Assembly (NCBI GenBank): GCA_020634895.1
Contig: JACKAV010000023.1
Span: 1 to 5,981, forward strand
DNA from: Anaerolineales bacterium
GTDB lineage: Bacteria > Chloroflexota > Anaerolineae > Anaerolineales > Villigracilaceae
DNA length: 5,981 bases
Direction: 5' to 3'
This document shows positions 1 to 5,304 of the stretch, one piece after another. Below the pieces are notes generated by a model. The model ran no database searches. It was given only the letters and a program-made list of their open reading frames with translations, and had not been told where the DNA came from. Position numbers and translations under genes: made by a program. Position 1 is the first letter of the stretch. Every line of letters starts with the position of its first letter.

Positions 1-918
1 TTGACCATGAAGAATCAAAACGAATTGGAAGCCCTGCTTCGGAAGAACTTGAAAGAGCTTAAAGAAGTTCCAGAACGCGACCCGCGAATTGCATCGCAAA
101 GACGCGCGCAATTCCTCGGCAAGGCAGTATCTGTGAGTGAAGTTCGTCGTCATAAAAAATGGATGTTCACATTCAGAAAGGAACAATTTGCGATGAACCT
201 ACTCATATCCACTCTTGTAATTGCCGGTCTATTATTCAGCGGCGGGACAGCCGTATACGCCGCGCAGGACGACCTGCCGAACGAACCGCTCTATGCCTTG
301 AAAGTATGGAGCGAAGAAACCAGCCTGAAATTCCAGAATGACCCGCAGGAGCAGGCAGACTATCTGATGACGATGGCGGAGATCCGCATTCAGGAAATGG
401 CGCAATTGGCAGCGGACGGCGAGCCGATCCCTGCGGAAGTCCCTGTGCTGCTCCAACAGCATATTCAACAGGCGCTTCAGATCTGCACGGAAACAGAAGA
501 TGCAACCTGCGACCAGTCCCTTTTGCAGATCCGCGACCGCCTGCAGGAACAGGACCGCCTCATGCAGCAACTGCTGACCGACGCGCCTGAAGACGTTCAA
601 CCCATCCTTCTGCAAACACGCGATATGCTGCGCACGCAATTGCAATTGATCGAAGACGGATTGCTGCTCGGAGACATGAATCAGGTGGAAGTTCAGACTC
701 AACAGCAGAACGGACAGAACGAGGAATTCACGCCTCCCGCCCAGACCGAAACTGGGACTCAACTCAACCAGCCGACCGAAGTCCCAGGCGGACCGAACAC
801 TGACACCGGCAACACCGTCAACGGCACTGACGGAACCAACACCTCAAACGGAAACAACCCCGATAACACTGGTGAAGGGAACTCGAACGGAAACGGCGGT
901 AACGGTCACAAACCGTAG
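1..918 (+). CDS. DUF5667-like single-pass membrane protein with Asn/Gly-rich tail
   Basis: No enzymatic function can be assigned. The 305-residue product has a charged cytoplasmic N-terminus (about 1-63), one strong membrane segment (about 64-87) and an exported region. Just after the membrane the sequence NEPLYALKVWSEE (94-106) matches the pattern typical of DUF5667 proteins, where a small residue run leads into LYxLKxxxE. A long Gln/Glu-rich helical stretch follows (about 115-235), with two cysteines (162, 170) that could form a disulfide. The last 65 residues or so are low-complexity Thr/Asn/Gly/Pro and probably disordered. In Chloroflexota such genes often follow an ECF sigma factor gene, which would lie outside this window. 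The first codon is TTG at position 1, with an ATG at 7. No upstream sequence is available, so the true start may be either of these or lie further upstream. The TAG stop is followed within 10 bases by a terminator-like palindrome. Confidence 0.8.
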   Translation: MTMKNQNELEALLRKNLKELKEVPERDPRIASQRRAQFLGKAVSVSEVRRHKKWMFTFRKEQFAMNLLISTLVIAGLLFSGGTAVYAAQDDLPNEPLYALKVWSEETSLKFQNDPQEQADYLMTMAEIRIQEMAQLAADGEPIPAEVPVLLQQHIQQALQICTETEDATCDQSLLQIRDRLQEQDRLMQQLLTDAPEDVQPILLQTRDMLRTQLQLIEDGLLLGDMNQVEVQTQQQNGQNEEFTPPAQTETGTQLNQPTEVPGGPNTDTGNTVNGTDGTNTSNGNNPDNTGEGNSNGNGGNGHKP

Positions 919-925
919 CCGACAC

Positions 926-957
926 AACAACTCCCCGTCAATTGACGGGGAGTTGTT
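926..957 (+). terminator. Perfect 32-nt palindrome, probable terminator
   Basis: The segment AACAACTCCCCGTCA-AT-TGACGGGGAGTTGTT is its own exact reverse complement, so an RNA hairpin with a stem of up to 14-15 bp and a tiny loop can form on either strand. It begins 8 bases after the stop codon of the upstream gene. The 3' side has only a weak T-rich run (TTGTTCATTT) rather than a classic U-tract, so termination is inferred from position and stem strength. Confidence 0.7.
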
Positions 958-980
958 CATTTAAGGGATGGGCGTATAAT
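953..980 (+). promoter_or_regulatory. Probable promoter of the interrupted lipoprotein gene
   Basis: A perfect TATAAT box lies at 975-980. A weak -35 candidate, TTGTTC at 953-958, is 16 bp upstream and overlaps the right arm of the preceding palindrome. Transcription would start near 987, about 14 nt before the chosen ATG at 1001. The -10 box is convincing; the -35 matches only half of TTGACA. Confidence 0.6.
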
Positions 981-990
981 TCCACCCAAT

Positions 991-996
991 GAGGTG
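991..996 (+). promoter_or_regulatory. Shine-Dalgarno GAGGTG that decides the start at 1001
   Basis: GAGGTG sits 4 bases before the ATG at 1001. An in-frame ATG at 989 lies upstream of and directly against this site, so it cannot use it. It would also place MRWT in front of a standard lipoprotein signal peptide. The start at 1001 is therefore preferred. Confidence 0.7.
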
Positions 997-1000
997 GACG

Positions 1001-1492
1001 ATGAAAAAACTTTTCTCCCTTTTCTTTGCAATCAGCTTAACCCTCTCCGCTTGTAGGACAGTGTCCGCACAACCCACACCTCCCGCGCAAACAGGGACTC
1101 CAACCGTAACGCCAACGGCAACTCAAACACCCACAACCAACATTACACCCCTACCAACCATCCCAACATTCACACCGACCTTTGATGTCTCGAGCATTGT
1201 CACGGTCACACCAGCGGAGAGTGCCGAGTGCCCTGCAATAAATCCAAATATTAAGTTAGATATGAGCTTCAATATTTCTCAAGGCAACAACCGAGATACA
1301 ATTAATTCCAAGGTTCTCAAATTTCTTAATCAAGGCGGTTCGCCTCAATCAGTGATAAAAAATATCAGAAGTAATAGCAACTCATCAATAGATTCCAAAT
1401 CTGGAGAACGAGCAATTGAAGCAGATATTACTGGAGATGGTGTATTAGATTTACTTATTGCGCCCAATTTGTATATCTCAGAAAGTGTCTGA
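1001..1492 (+). pseudogene. 5' remnant: lipoprotein signal, Pro/Thr linker and start of first repeat
   Basis: This half keeps the promoter, Shine-Dalgarno and export signal. From the ATG at 1001 the product begins MKKLFSLFFAISLTLSAC: two lysines, a hydrophobic core and the lipobox LSA-C with Cys18 as the lipidated residue. A Thr/Pro-rich spacer leads to a short folded part ending in the Ca2+-loop-like DITGDGVLDLL (142-152). The last native codon is TCA at 1478-1480. The element then adds Glu-Ser-Val and supplies the stop: the TGA at 1490-1492 lies inside the IS terminal repeat. If translated it would be a secreted 163-residue stub lacking most of its folded domain. An alternative start at 989 would give 167 residues but ignores the ribosome binding site. 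Confidence 0.8.
1478..1480 (+). repeat. Left target-site duplication, TCA
   Basis: TCA immediately before the left IS end is repeated at 2349-2351 immediately after the right end. It fits the TNA pattern known for the IS1031-like part of the IS5 family. A CTCA reading of four bases is possible because both flanks carry a C at that place, but it would make the two ends unequal. Confidence 0.8.
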
Positions 1493-1498
1493 AAAGTC
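1481..1498 (+). repeat. Left terminal inverted repeat of the IS element
   Basis: It reads GAAAGTGTCTGAAAAGTC and pairs with the right end at 15 of 18 positions. It contains the TGA that truncates the host lipoprotein, and the last bases overlap the transposase stop codon on the other strand (1497-1499). Confidence 0.85.
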
Positions 1499-2318
1499 AT
1501 TCGGTGGCTAATCTGCGGAGCATAAGTCTAATCATAGCCACGTAGATGAAAGACTCGCTTGTCTCAGGTAATCGCTCATAATCTCTGGCAAGCCTACGTT
1601 GACGGACTAGCCAGGCAAAGGTTCGTTCTACAATCCAACGTTTGGGAAGAACCTGAAAGCCATTTTGATTTTTGGGTTTTTCAACAATTTCCAACTTCAA
1701 GCCCAACGCCTCTTCAACCCAAGCAATCAAGTCGCCGCGATAACCGCCATCTGCCCAAATGAGTTTCAACCGCTTGGTGACAACTTGCTCTGTGCTGATT
1801 TCTTCCAACAACGATTTTGCACCATCACGGTCTTGGACGTTACCAGCTGTCACCACAACTTTGAGGATCAAACCCAAAGTATCCACCAAGGCATGCCTTT
1901 TTCGACCCGTCACCTTCTTTCCAGCGTCAAAACCACGCTCTGAACCACCTTCGGATGTTTTAGCAGATTGACTGTCCAATATACTGGCACTCGGCTGACG
2001 CTTTTTACCAAACTTCAGGCGCACTTTTTCACGCAGTAAACGATTGATTCGTTCCCAGGTACCGTCTTTTCGCCACAAACGAAAATAATGGTACACGGTT
2101 TTCCAAGGCGGCATTTCCTTCGGCAACATTCGCCAAGCACAGCCGCTCTGCAAAAGATAGAAAATGCTGTTCAAAATCATGCGCCAGCCATGTTCACGTG
2201 GACGACCTGTTTGGGCTTCGGCTGGCAGATATGGTCGAATTTTCAACCATTGAGTATCATTCAGGTCGGTTGGGTAATTCTGTTGTGATTTCGTCATCCA
2301 ACAATTTTGCCCAACCAT
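1497..2318 (-). CDS. IS5-family DDE transposase
   Basis: This 273-residue protein cuts and joins the ends of its own element. The N-terminal part (about 15-95) matches the DUF4096-type helix-turn-helix region of IS5 transposases, with the typical run LNDTQWLKIRPYLP. The catalytic core has a recognisable DDE triad: Asp115 in ILDSQSAKT, Asp190 in WADGGYRG and Glu231 in WIVERTFAWL, with the usual basic run RQRRLARDYE after the Glu. The segment GFDAGKKVTGRKRHALVDTLG (about 129-149) is also characteristic. No frameshift, internal stop or missing catalytic residue is seen. The start is uncertain: ATG at 2316-2318 gives 273 residues, while ATG at 2295-2297 gives 266 and begins MTKSQQNYPTDL, closer to the usual family start. 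The stop is TGA at 1497-1499, next to the left terminal repeat. Confidence 0.93.
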   Translation of the reverse strand: MVGQNCWMTKSQQNYPTDLNDTQWLKIRPYLPAEAQTGRPREHGWRMILNSIFYLLQSGCAWRMLPKEMPPWKTVYHYFRLWRKDGTWERINRLLREKVRLKFGKKRQPSASILDSQSAKTSEGGSERGFDAGKKVTGRKRHALVDTLGLILKVVVTAGNVQDRDGAKSLLEEISTEQVVTKRLKLIWADGGYRGDLIAWVEEALGLKLEIVEKPKNQNGFQVLPKRWIVERTFAWLVRQRRLARDYERLPETSESFIYVAMIRLMLRRLATE

Positions 2319-2330
2319 TCCTATTCTTTC

Positions 2331-2348
2331 AAGTTTTCAGACACTCTC
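2331..2348 (-). repeat. Right terminal inverted repeat of the IS element
   Basis: On the minus strand it reads GAGAGTGTCTGAAAACTT, differing from the left end at three of 18 positions. It lies just upstream of the transposase start, where the transposase promoter would be expected, but no clear -10/-35 pair was identified there. Confidence 0.85.
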
Positions 2349-2351
2349 TCA
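2349..2351 (+). repeat. Right target-site duplication, TCA
   Basis: This is the second copy of the TCA found at 1478-1480. In the 3' remnant frame it is a Ser codon, directly followed by the next native codon ATT at 2352. Confidence 0.8.
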
Positions 2352-3308
2352 ATTTTTAGCTGTGAAAACAGAACGTACAAATTACTTGATTCTTTTATTC
2401 CAGCAGAACCCCATAGAGTTGACCTTAAAGCGGTAGAAGATGCAAACAATAATGGAATTCTTGAAATATACATCTATATCAACGAATGTTTGGGTGGGAA
2501 ATGTTACTCTATAAGAGCTCTTGAATGGAACGGAACAACTTTAAGATCTATTATTTTCGACTGGACAAATAGTGAATGTACCAATCTAAATGAACCGTTC
2601 GAAGTAGTTTTACAAGATATAGATAATGACAACATAGAAGAATTAACGTTAATTGGAACAATCCCACCGTGGCCAGATGAGTTTTTATTTCCAAATCGAG
2701 ACGAAACTCGGGTATGTAAATGGAACAAGGAAGGTTTTGTTTTTTATCGAAGAAAATTCTCAGAACCAAAGTATCGCTTTCAAGCCTTGCAAGATGCAGA
2801 TATAGCAGCAATCCAAGGCGAATTTACTAAAGCCTTCAACTTATATCAGCGGACTATTTCAGATCAAAATCTAGAGTGGTGGACTGCTTTGCGAAGGTTT
2901 CATGAATATGAAAAGCTTGCAAAAGGTTACTTTAATTTTTATCCTACTCCAACACCAGACCCAACATTGACTCCCGACCCCGCTGAATACCCCAGCCTCG
3001 CCGCTTACGCCTACTACCGCATCATACTCCTCCACCTCGTGCAGGGACAGGAAGCAGAAGCCGCATCTACATACCAAACTCTGCAAGATACTTTTGGCAC
3101 AGACCTTTATGCAAAACCTTATATAGAAATGGCAACTGCGTTTTGGGAAGCGTATCAGTCCACACAGAAGATGTACGATGGCTGCGCGGCAGCGATCCAA
3201 TATGCAGTGGAGCACCCGGAGATTCTCACTCCGCTCGGCAGTGATTATCACGGCTGGCAGAGTCACATCTATGTACCTGCGGATGTTTGTCCGTTTCGAT
3301 AGTTATTC

Positions 3309-3341
3309 AGTTGACAGTCATCTCCAAGATGACTGTCAACT
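3309..3341 (+). terminator. Hairpin terminator after the lipoprotein gene
   Basis: A perfect 15-bp stem, AGTTGACAGTCATCT (3309-3323) against AGATGACTGTCAACT (3327-3341), closes a 3-nt loop. It starts 6 bases after the stop codon and is followed by a pyrimidine-rich but not pure-T tail (TACTTCCTT). Confidence 0.75.
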
Positions 3342-3358
3342 TACTTCCTTGATATAAT
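3329..3358 (+). promoter_or_regulatory. Probable promoter of the MFS transporter gene
   Basis: A perfect TATAAT lies at 3353-3358, followed by CGCCC. The best -35 candidate is ATGACT at 3329-3334 (four of six to TTGACA, 18-bp spacing), inside the right arm of the preceding hairpin. Transcription would start near 3365, leaving an untranslated leader of about 50 nt before the ATG at 3415. A weak Shine-Dalgarno-like AGAAGTG ends 4 bases before that ATG. Confidence 0.55.
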
Positions 3359-3414
3359 CGCCCAGTCTTTAACAAAGCGGGGACGTTAAGACATTCCAAA
3401 TACAGAAGTGAATA

Positions 3415-4827
3415 ATGGCAGAAAACACACAGAATAAAACCCTTCTTTCCATCGACTCAAAATGGCTCGTCCTTGCAGCCATCGGCATCGGCACATACAT
3501 GTCCGCGCTAGATACCAGCGTGGTCAACACAGTCTTACCGGTCATCACCGACTACTTCCACACCACCGTCGCTACCGCCGAATGGGTTGTCACCACCTAC
3601 CTGCTCGTCGTCAGTGGGCTCTTGCTTTTGGTCGGTCGGCTCGGCGACATGCGCGGCAACAAAAGCACCTACATCACTGGCTTTGTTATTTTCGTGATCG
3701 GTTCGGCGCTTTGCAGTCTTTCGCCCGCTCCAATTTACCTGATCCTCTCACGCGGGTTTCAAGCACTGGGCGCCGCCATGCTTTTCGCCAACTCACCCGC
3801 CATCCTCACACGGACATTCCCCGCCGAACAGCGCGGACAAGCCCTCGGCTTGCAAGGCTCGATGACCTATCTCGGTCTCACCACAGGTCCATTTCTCGGC
3901 GGCTGGCTCTCAGATACTTTTGGCTGGCACAGCGTCTTTTACATCAACGTCCCCATCGGTCTGCTCGCCATCTGGCTCAGCCTGAAAGTCATTCCACGCG
4001 ACACGCCCTCAGATAAACGCGAACAATTCGATCTCGCTGGAGCATTCACATTCACAACTGGACTCGTCGCCTTGTTATTCGCCCTAAATCAGGGACATAG
4101 TTGGGGCTGGACATCCCCCATCATCATCGGACTATTCATCGCCTCTTTCCTGACCTTGGGCTGGTTCGTGCGGATCGAGAGTCGTGTCCCTGCGCCGATG
4201 CTTGACCTGAGTCTCTTCAAACGACGCGTCTTCACCGTCTCGACGATCAGCCCCATCATGAACTACATCTGCATCTACAGCGTGCTTTTCCTGACGCCGT
4301 TCTACCTCATCCAAGCACGCGGACTGTCCGCTTCACAGGCGGGACTCATCCTCACCGCCCAACCCATCATCATGGCTCTCACCGCTCCGCTCAGCGGCAC
4401 ACTTTCCGATAAAGTCGGTTCGCGCATTCCCACCACGCTTGGCTTGTTCATCTTCGGCATAGGTTTATTCATCATCAGCCGCCTCACACTGACCTCTCCA
4501 TTCAGCCACGCAGTGATCGGTCTCGCCATCAGCGGACTCGGCACCGGTCTCTTCGTCGCACCGAACAACAGCGCATTAATGGGAGACGCACCCAAAAACC
4601 GGCAGGGAATCGCTTCCGGCGTTCTCGCCCTCGGACGTAATGTAGGCATGGTTCTCGGCATCGGTCTGACCGGCGCCATCTTCACCACCATCCTCGCCCA
4701 CGGAAGTCAAAACGACCCGTCTGTGTTGGTCCACGCTTTCGATGTCAGCCTCATCTTCACCACCGCCGTGGCGTTGTTGGGTTCAGTGATTTCGTACACG
4801 CGCGGGGATGATAGACCCGGACGCTAG
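3415..4827 (+). CDS. DHA2-type (EmrB/QacA-like) 14-TM major facilitator efflux transporter
   Basis: The product is probably a proton-coupled exporter of drugs or other amphipathic compounds in the cytoplasmic membrane; the substrate cannot be read from sequence. The 470 residues contain about 14 hydrophobic segments, roughly from 17-38 through 440-460, as in the DHA2 family. Motif D1 is LDTSVVNTVLP (32-42) with a membrane-embedded Asp33. Motif A is GRLGDMRGNKS (74-84) between TM2 and TM3, with a degenerate second copy, GTLSDKVGSRIP, at 328-339. Motif B is LSRGFQALGAA (111-121) with Arg113. The antiporter motif C is in GLTTGPFLGG (154-163), and WHSVFYINVPIG (171-182) follows. Length and motifs are complete and nothing looks broken. 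It has its own promoter, and no regulator or membrane-fusion partner gene is adjacent, so it appears to act alone. Confidence 0.93.
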   Translation: MAENTQNKTLLSIDSKWLVLAAIGIGTYMSALDTSVVNTVLPVITDYFHTTVATAEWVVTTYLLVVSGLLLLVGRLGDMRGNKSTYITGFVIFVIGSALCSLSPAPIYLILSRGFQALGAAMLFANSPAILTRTFPAEQRGQALGLQGSMTYLGLTTGPFLGGWLSDTFGWHSVFYINVPIGLLAIWLSLKVIPRDTPSDKREQFDLAGAFTFTTGLVALLFALNQGHSWGWTSPIIIGLFIASFLTLGWFVRIESRVPAPMLDLSLFKRRVFTVSTISPIMNYICIYSVLFLTPFYLIQARGLSASQAGLILTAQPIIMALTAPLSGTLSDKVGSRIPTTLGLFIFGIGLFIISRLTLTSPFSHAVIGLAISGLGTGLFVAPNNSALMGDAPKNRQGIASGVLALGRNVGMVLGIGLTGAIFTTILAHGSQNDPSVLVHAFDVSLIFTTAVALLGSVISYTRGDDRPGR

Positions 4828-4843
4828 AATTCGAACAAAGTAG

Positions 4844-4927
4844 CCATCAGCTATCAGCTATCAGCCATCAGCTAAAAGCTGAGTGCTGATAGCTGGCGGC
4901 TGACAGCTTTAAACTGATAGCTTATAA
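4844..4927 (+). repeat. Array of twelve 7-bp units forming an imperfect long hairpin
   Basis: Twelve consecutive 7-bp units, almost all starting with CT and most ending in AG, run without a register break. The left units are CCATCAG (4844, 4865) and CTATCAG (4851, 4858). The right units include CTGATAG (4886, 4914), CTGACAG (4900), CTGGCGG (4893) and CTGAGTG (4879). CTGATAG is the exact reverse complement of CTATCAG, so the two halves pair around AGCT-AAA-AGCT near 4871-4880. The left arm from 4844 matches the right arm at about 24 of 31 positions. The array fills the gap between the MFS gene and the four-helix-bundle gene. It may also serve as terminator for the former and carries the promoter of the latter. 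It is reminiscent of heptanucleotide tandem repeats known in filamentous cyanobacteria, but no homology is claimed. Confidence 0.85.
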
Positions 4928-4928
4928 T
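4900..4928 (+). promoter_or_regulatory. Promoter inside the heptad array, giving a leaderless mRNA
   Basis: CTGACA at 4900-4905 matches TTGACA at five of six bases. A 17-bp spacer separates it from a perfect TATAAT at 4923-4928. Both hexamers lie within or at the edge of heptad units. The expected start of transcription, about 7 bases after the -10 box, falls on the ATG at 4935 itself, and there is no Shine-Dalgarno between, so the mRNA is probably leaderless. Confidence 0.7.
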
Positions 4929-4934
4929 TTCGCC

Positions 4935-5294
4935 ATGAAAGATTTCCGTCAACTCAAAGTGTGGGAAAAAGCACATCAACTCGCATTGGCGATCTATAAA
5001 GAGACAAAGAGTTTCCCCAAAGAAGAACTATACGGGCTCACATCACAGATTCGCCGAGCAAGTATGTCCATTCCCACCAATATCGCCGAAGGCTGCGGAC
5101 GGCAAACCGACGCGGAATTTGCACGCTTTCTTCAAATTGCAATGGGCTCAGCCAGCGAAACTGAATACCAACTCATTCTTGCACACGATCTTGAATTTCT
5201 CTCCAAAGAGACCCACGAAAAACTTCATACCAATGTTGAAGAGGTGAAACGTATGCTTGCATCCCTACTCAAAACACTGAGAGCTGACCGCTAA
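4935..5294 (+). CDS. Four-helix-bundle protein of the 23S rRNA intervening-sequence family
   Basis: The 119-residue product matches the family often named four helix bundle protein or 23S rRNA IVP/S23 (PF05635, TIGR02436). Visible hallmarks are FRQLKVWEKAHQLALAIY (4-21), FPKEELYGLTSQIRRA (27-42), SIPTNIAEGCGR (45-56) and FARFLQIAMGSASETEYQL (62-80), in the usual order and at full length. Members were first noticed inside 23S rRNA intervening sequences, but most copies are stand-alone and their role is not established. The Avd accessory protein of diversity-generating retroelements shares the fold. There is no rRNA or reverse transcriptase here. The start at 4935 is supported by the promoter position and by the family's usual N-terminus; there is no ribosome binding site. 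The stop TAA (5292-5294) shares its last base with the next ATG. Heptad repeats lie on both sides of the gene. Confidence 0.92.
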   Translation: MKDFRQLKVWEKAHQLALAIYKETKSFPKEELYGLTSQIRRASMSIPTNIAEGCGRQTDAEFARFLQIAMGSASETEYQLILAHDLEFLSKETHEKLHTNVEEVKRMLASLLKTLRADR

Positions 5295-5304
5295 TGGCTG
5301 ATTG
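5277..5304 (+). repeat. Downstream heptad units across the gene junction
   Basis: Four in-register 7-bp units, CTGAGAG (5277), CTGACCG (5284), CTAATGG (5291) and CTGATTG (5298), resemble CTGATAG of the upstream array. A poorer fifth, CTTTGAT, starts at 5305. They encode the last residues of the four-helix-bundle protein, contain its stop codon and the ATG of the oxidoreductase, and supply that protein's first few codons. Confidence 0.65.

Larger units (their letters stand above)
1481..2348 (-). mobile_element. Complete IS5-family insertion sequence (IS1031-like), 868 bp
   Basis: The element has one transposase gene on the minus strand that fills nearly all of it. It has imperfect 18-bp terminal inverted repeats (15 of 18 matching, ends GA[A/G]AGTGTCTGAAAA) and a 3-bp TCA direct duplication. 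Size, single open frame, DDE transposase and TNA target all fit the IS5 family, with the IS1031 group most likely. No programmed frameshift is needed, unlike IS427-type members. The insertion sits inside a lipoprotein gene and restores its frame when removed, so both boundaries are supported independently of the repeats. It appears complete and potentially active. Confidence 0.9.
1001..3302 (+). pseudogene. Lipoprotein gene with calcium-loop repeats, interrupted by an IS5-family element
   Basis: This entry covers the whole ancestral gene. Joining base 1480 to base 2352 removes the 868-bp insertion and one TCA target copy. It makes one open frame of 476 codons from the ATG at 1001 to the TAG at 3300-3302, with no other defect. 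The predicted protein order is a lipoprotein signal peptide (1-17, then Cys18), a Pro/Thr-rich spacer (about 25-70) and three repeats with Asp/Asn/Gly loops resembling FG-GAP/VCBS or EF-hand-like Ca2+ sites: DITGDG, DANNNG and DIDNDN. A second Pro/Thr spacer and a helical, possibly TPR-like end follow. It would be anchored on the outer face of the cytoplasmic membrane. The function is unknown. The restored frame and open halves indicate that the insertion is recent. The gene is presumably non-functional now, unless the 3' part is expressed on its own. Confidence 0.85.
2307..3302 (+). pseudogene. 3' remnant: two calcium-loop-like repeats and helical C-terminal domain
   Basis: Native coding sequence starts at 2352. 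The open frame extends back to a TTG at 2307, but those 15 codons are IS sequence and no ribosome binding site precedes them. The fragment (316 native residues) has no signal peptide, so any product would stay in the cytoplasm. Numbering from 2307, it holds a loop DANNNG (45-50) followed by a beta-rich stretch, and a loop DIDNDN (104-109) followed by another. A Pro/Thr/Asp linker follows (about 213-226, TPTPDPTLTPDP). An Ala/Tyr/Gln-rich helical region (about 228-300) may be TPR-like, as may the helix pair near 160-182 (DADIAAIQGEFTKAFNLYQ). The conserved-looking end contains a Cys pair (293, 328). It was once continuous with the 1001-1480 segment. Confidence 0.8.

Noticed and set aside
232..762. 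A 176-codon open frame on the minus strand
   Set aside because: It lies fully antisense to the DUF5667-like gene, has no ribosome binding site or recognisable domain, and its Cys/His/Phe-rich composition is typical of a shadow frame.
1481..2348. IS427-type element needing a translational frameshift
   Set aside because: The whole DDE transposase is in one open frame with all three catalytic residues, so no frameshift is needed.
2301..2348. Outward promoter in the IS right end driving the 3' lipoprotein remnant
   Set aside because: TTGCCC (2307) and TATTCT (2322) are only 9 bp apart, too close to work as a -35/-10 pair, and no better pair was found.
2307..2351. The start of the 2307-3302 open frame as a real gene start
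   Set aside because: The first codon is TTG with no ribosome binding site, and all 45 bases are IS end sequence plus the target duplication. The native frame begins at 2352 as a continuation of the upstream half.
3462..4016. A 184-codon open frame within the transporter gene
   Set aside because: Its His/Arg-rich product is the usual +1 shadow of a GC-rich membrane-protein gene.
4844..4927. CRISPR array
   Set aside because: Units are 7 bp with no spacers and there are no cas genes. It is a simple tandem and inverted heptad array.
4935..5294. 23S rRNA intervening sequence or diversity-generating retroelement accessory gene (avd)
   Set aside because: No rRNA sequence flanks the gene, and no reverse transcriptase, template repeat or variable repeat is present in the window. 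Only the protein family resemblance remains.
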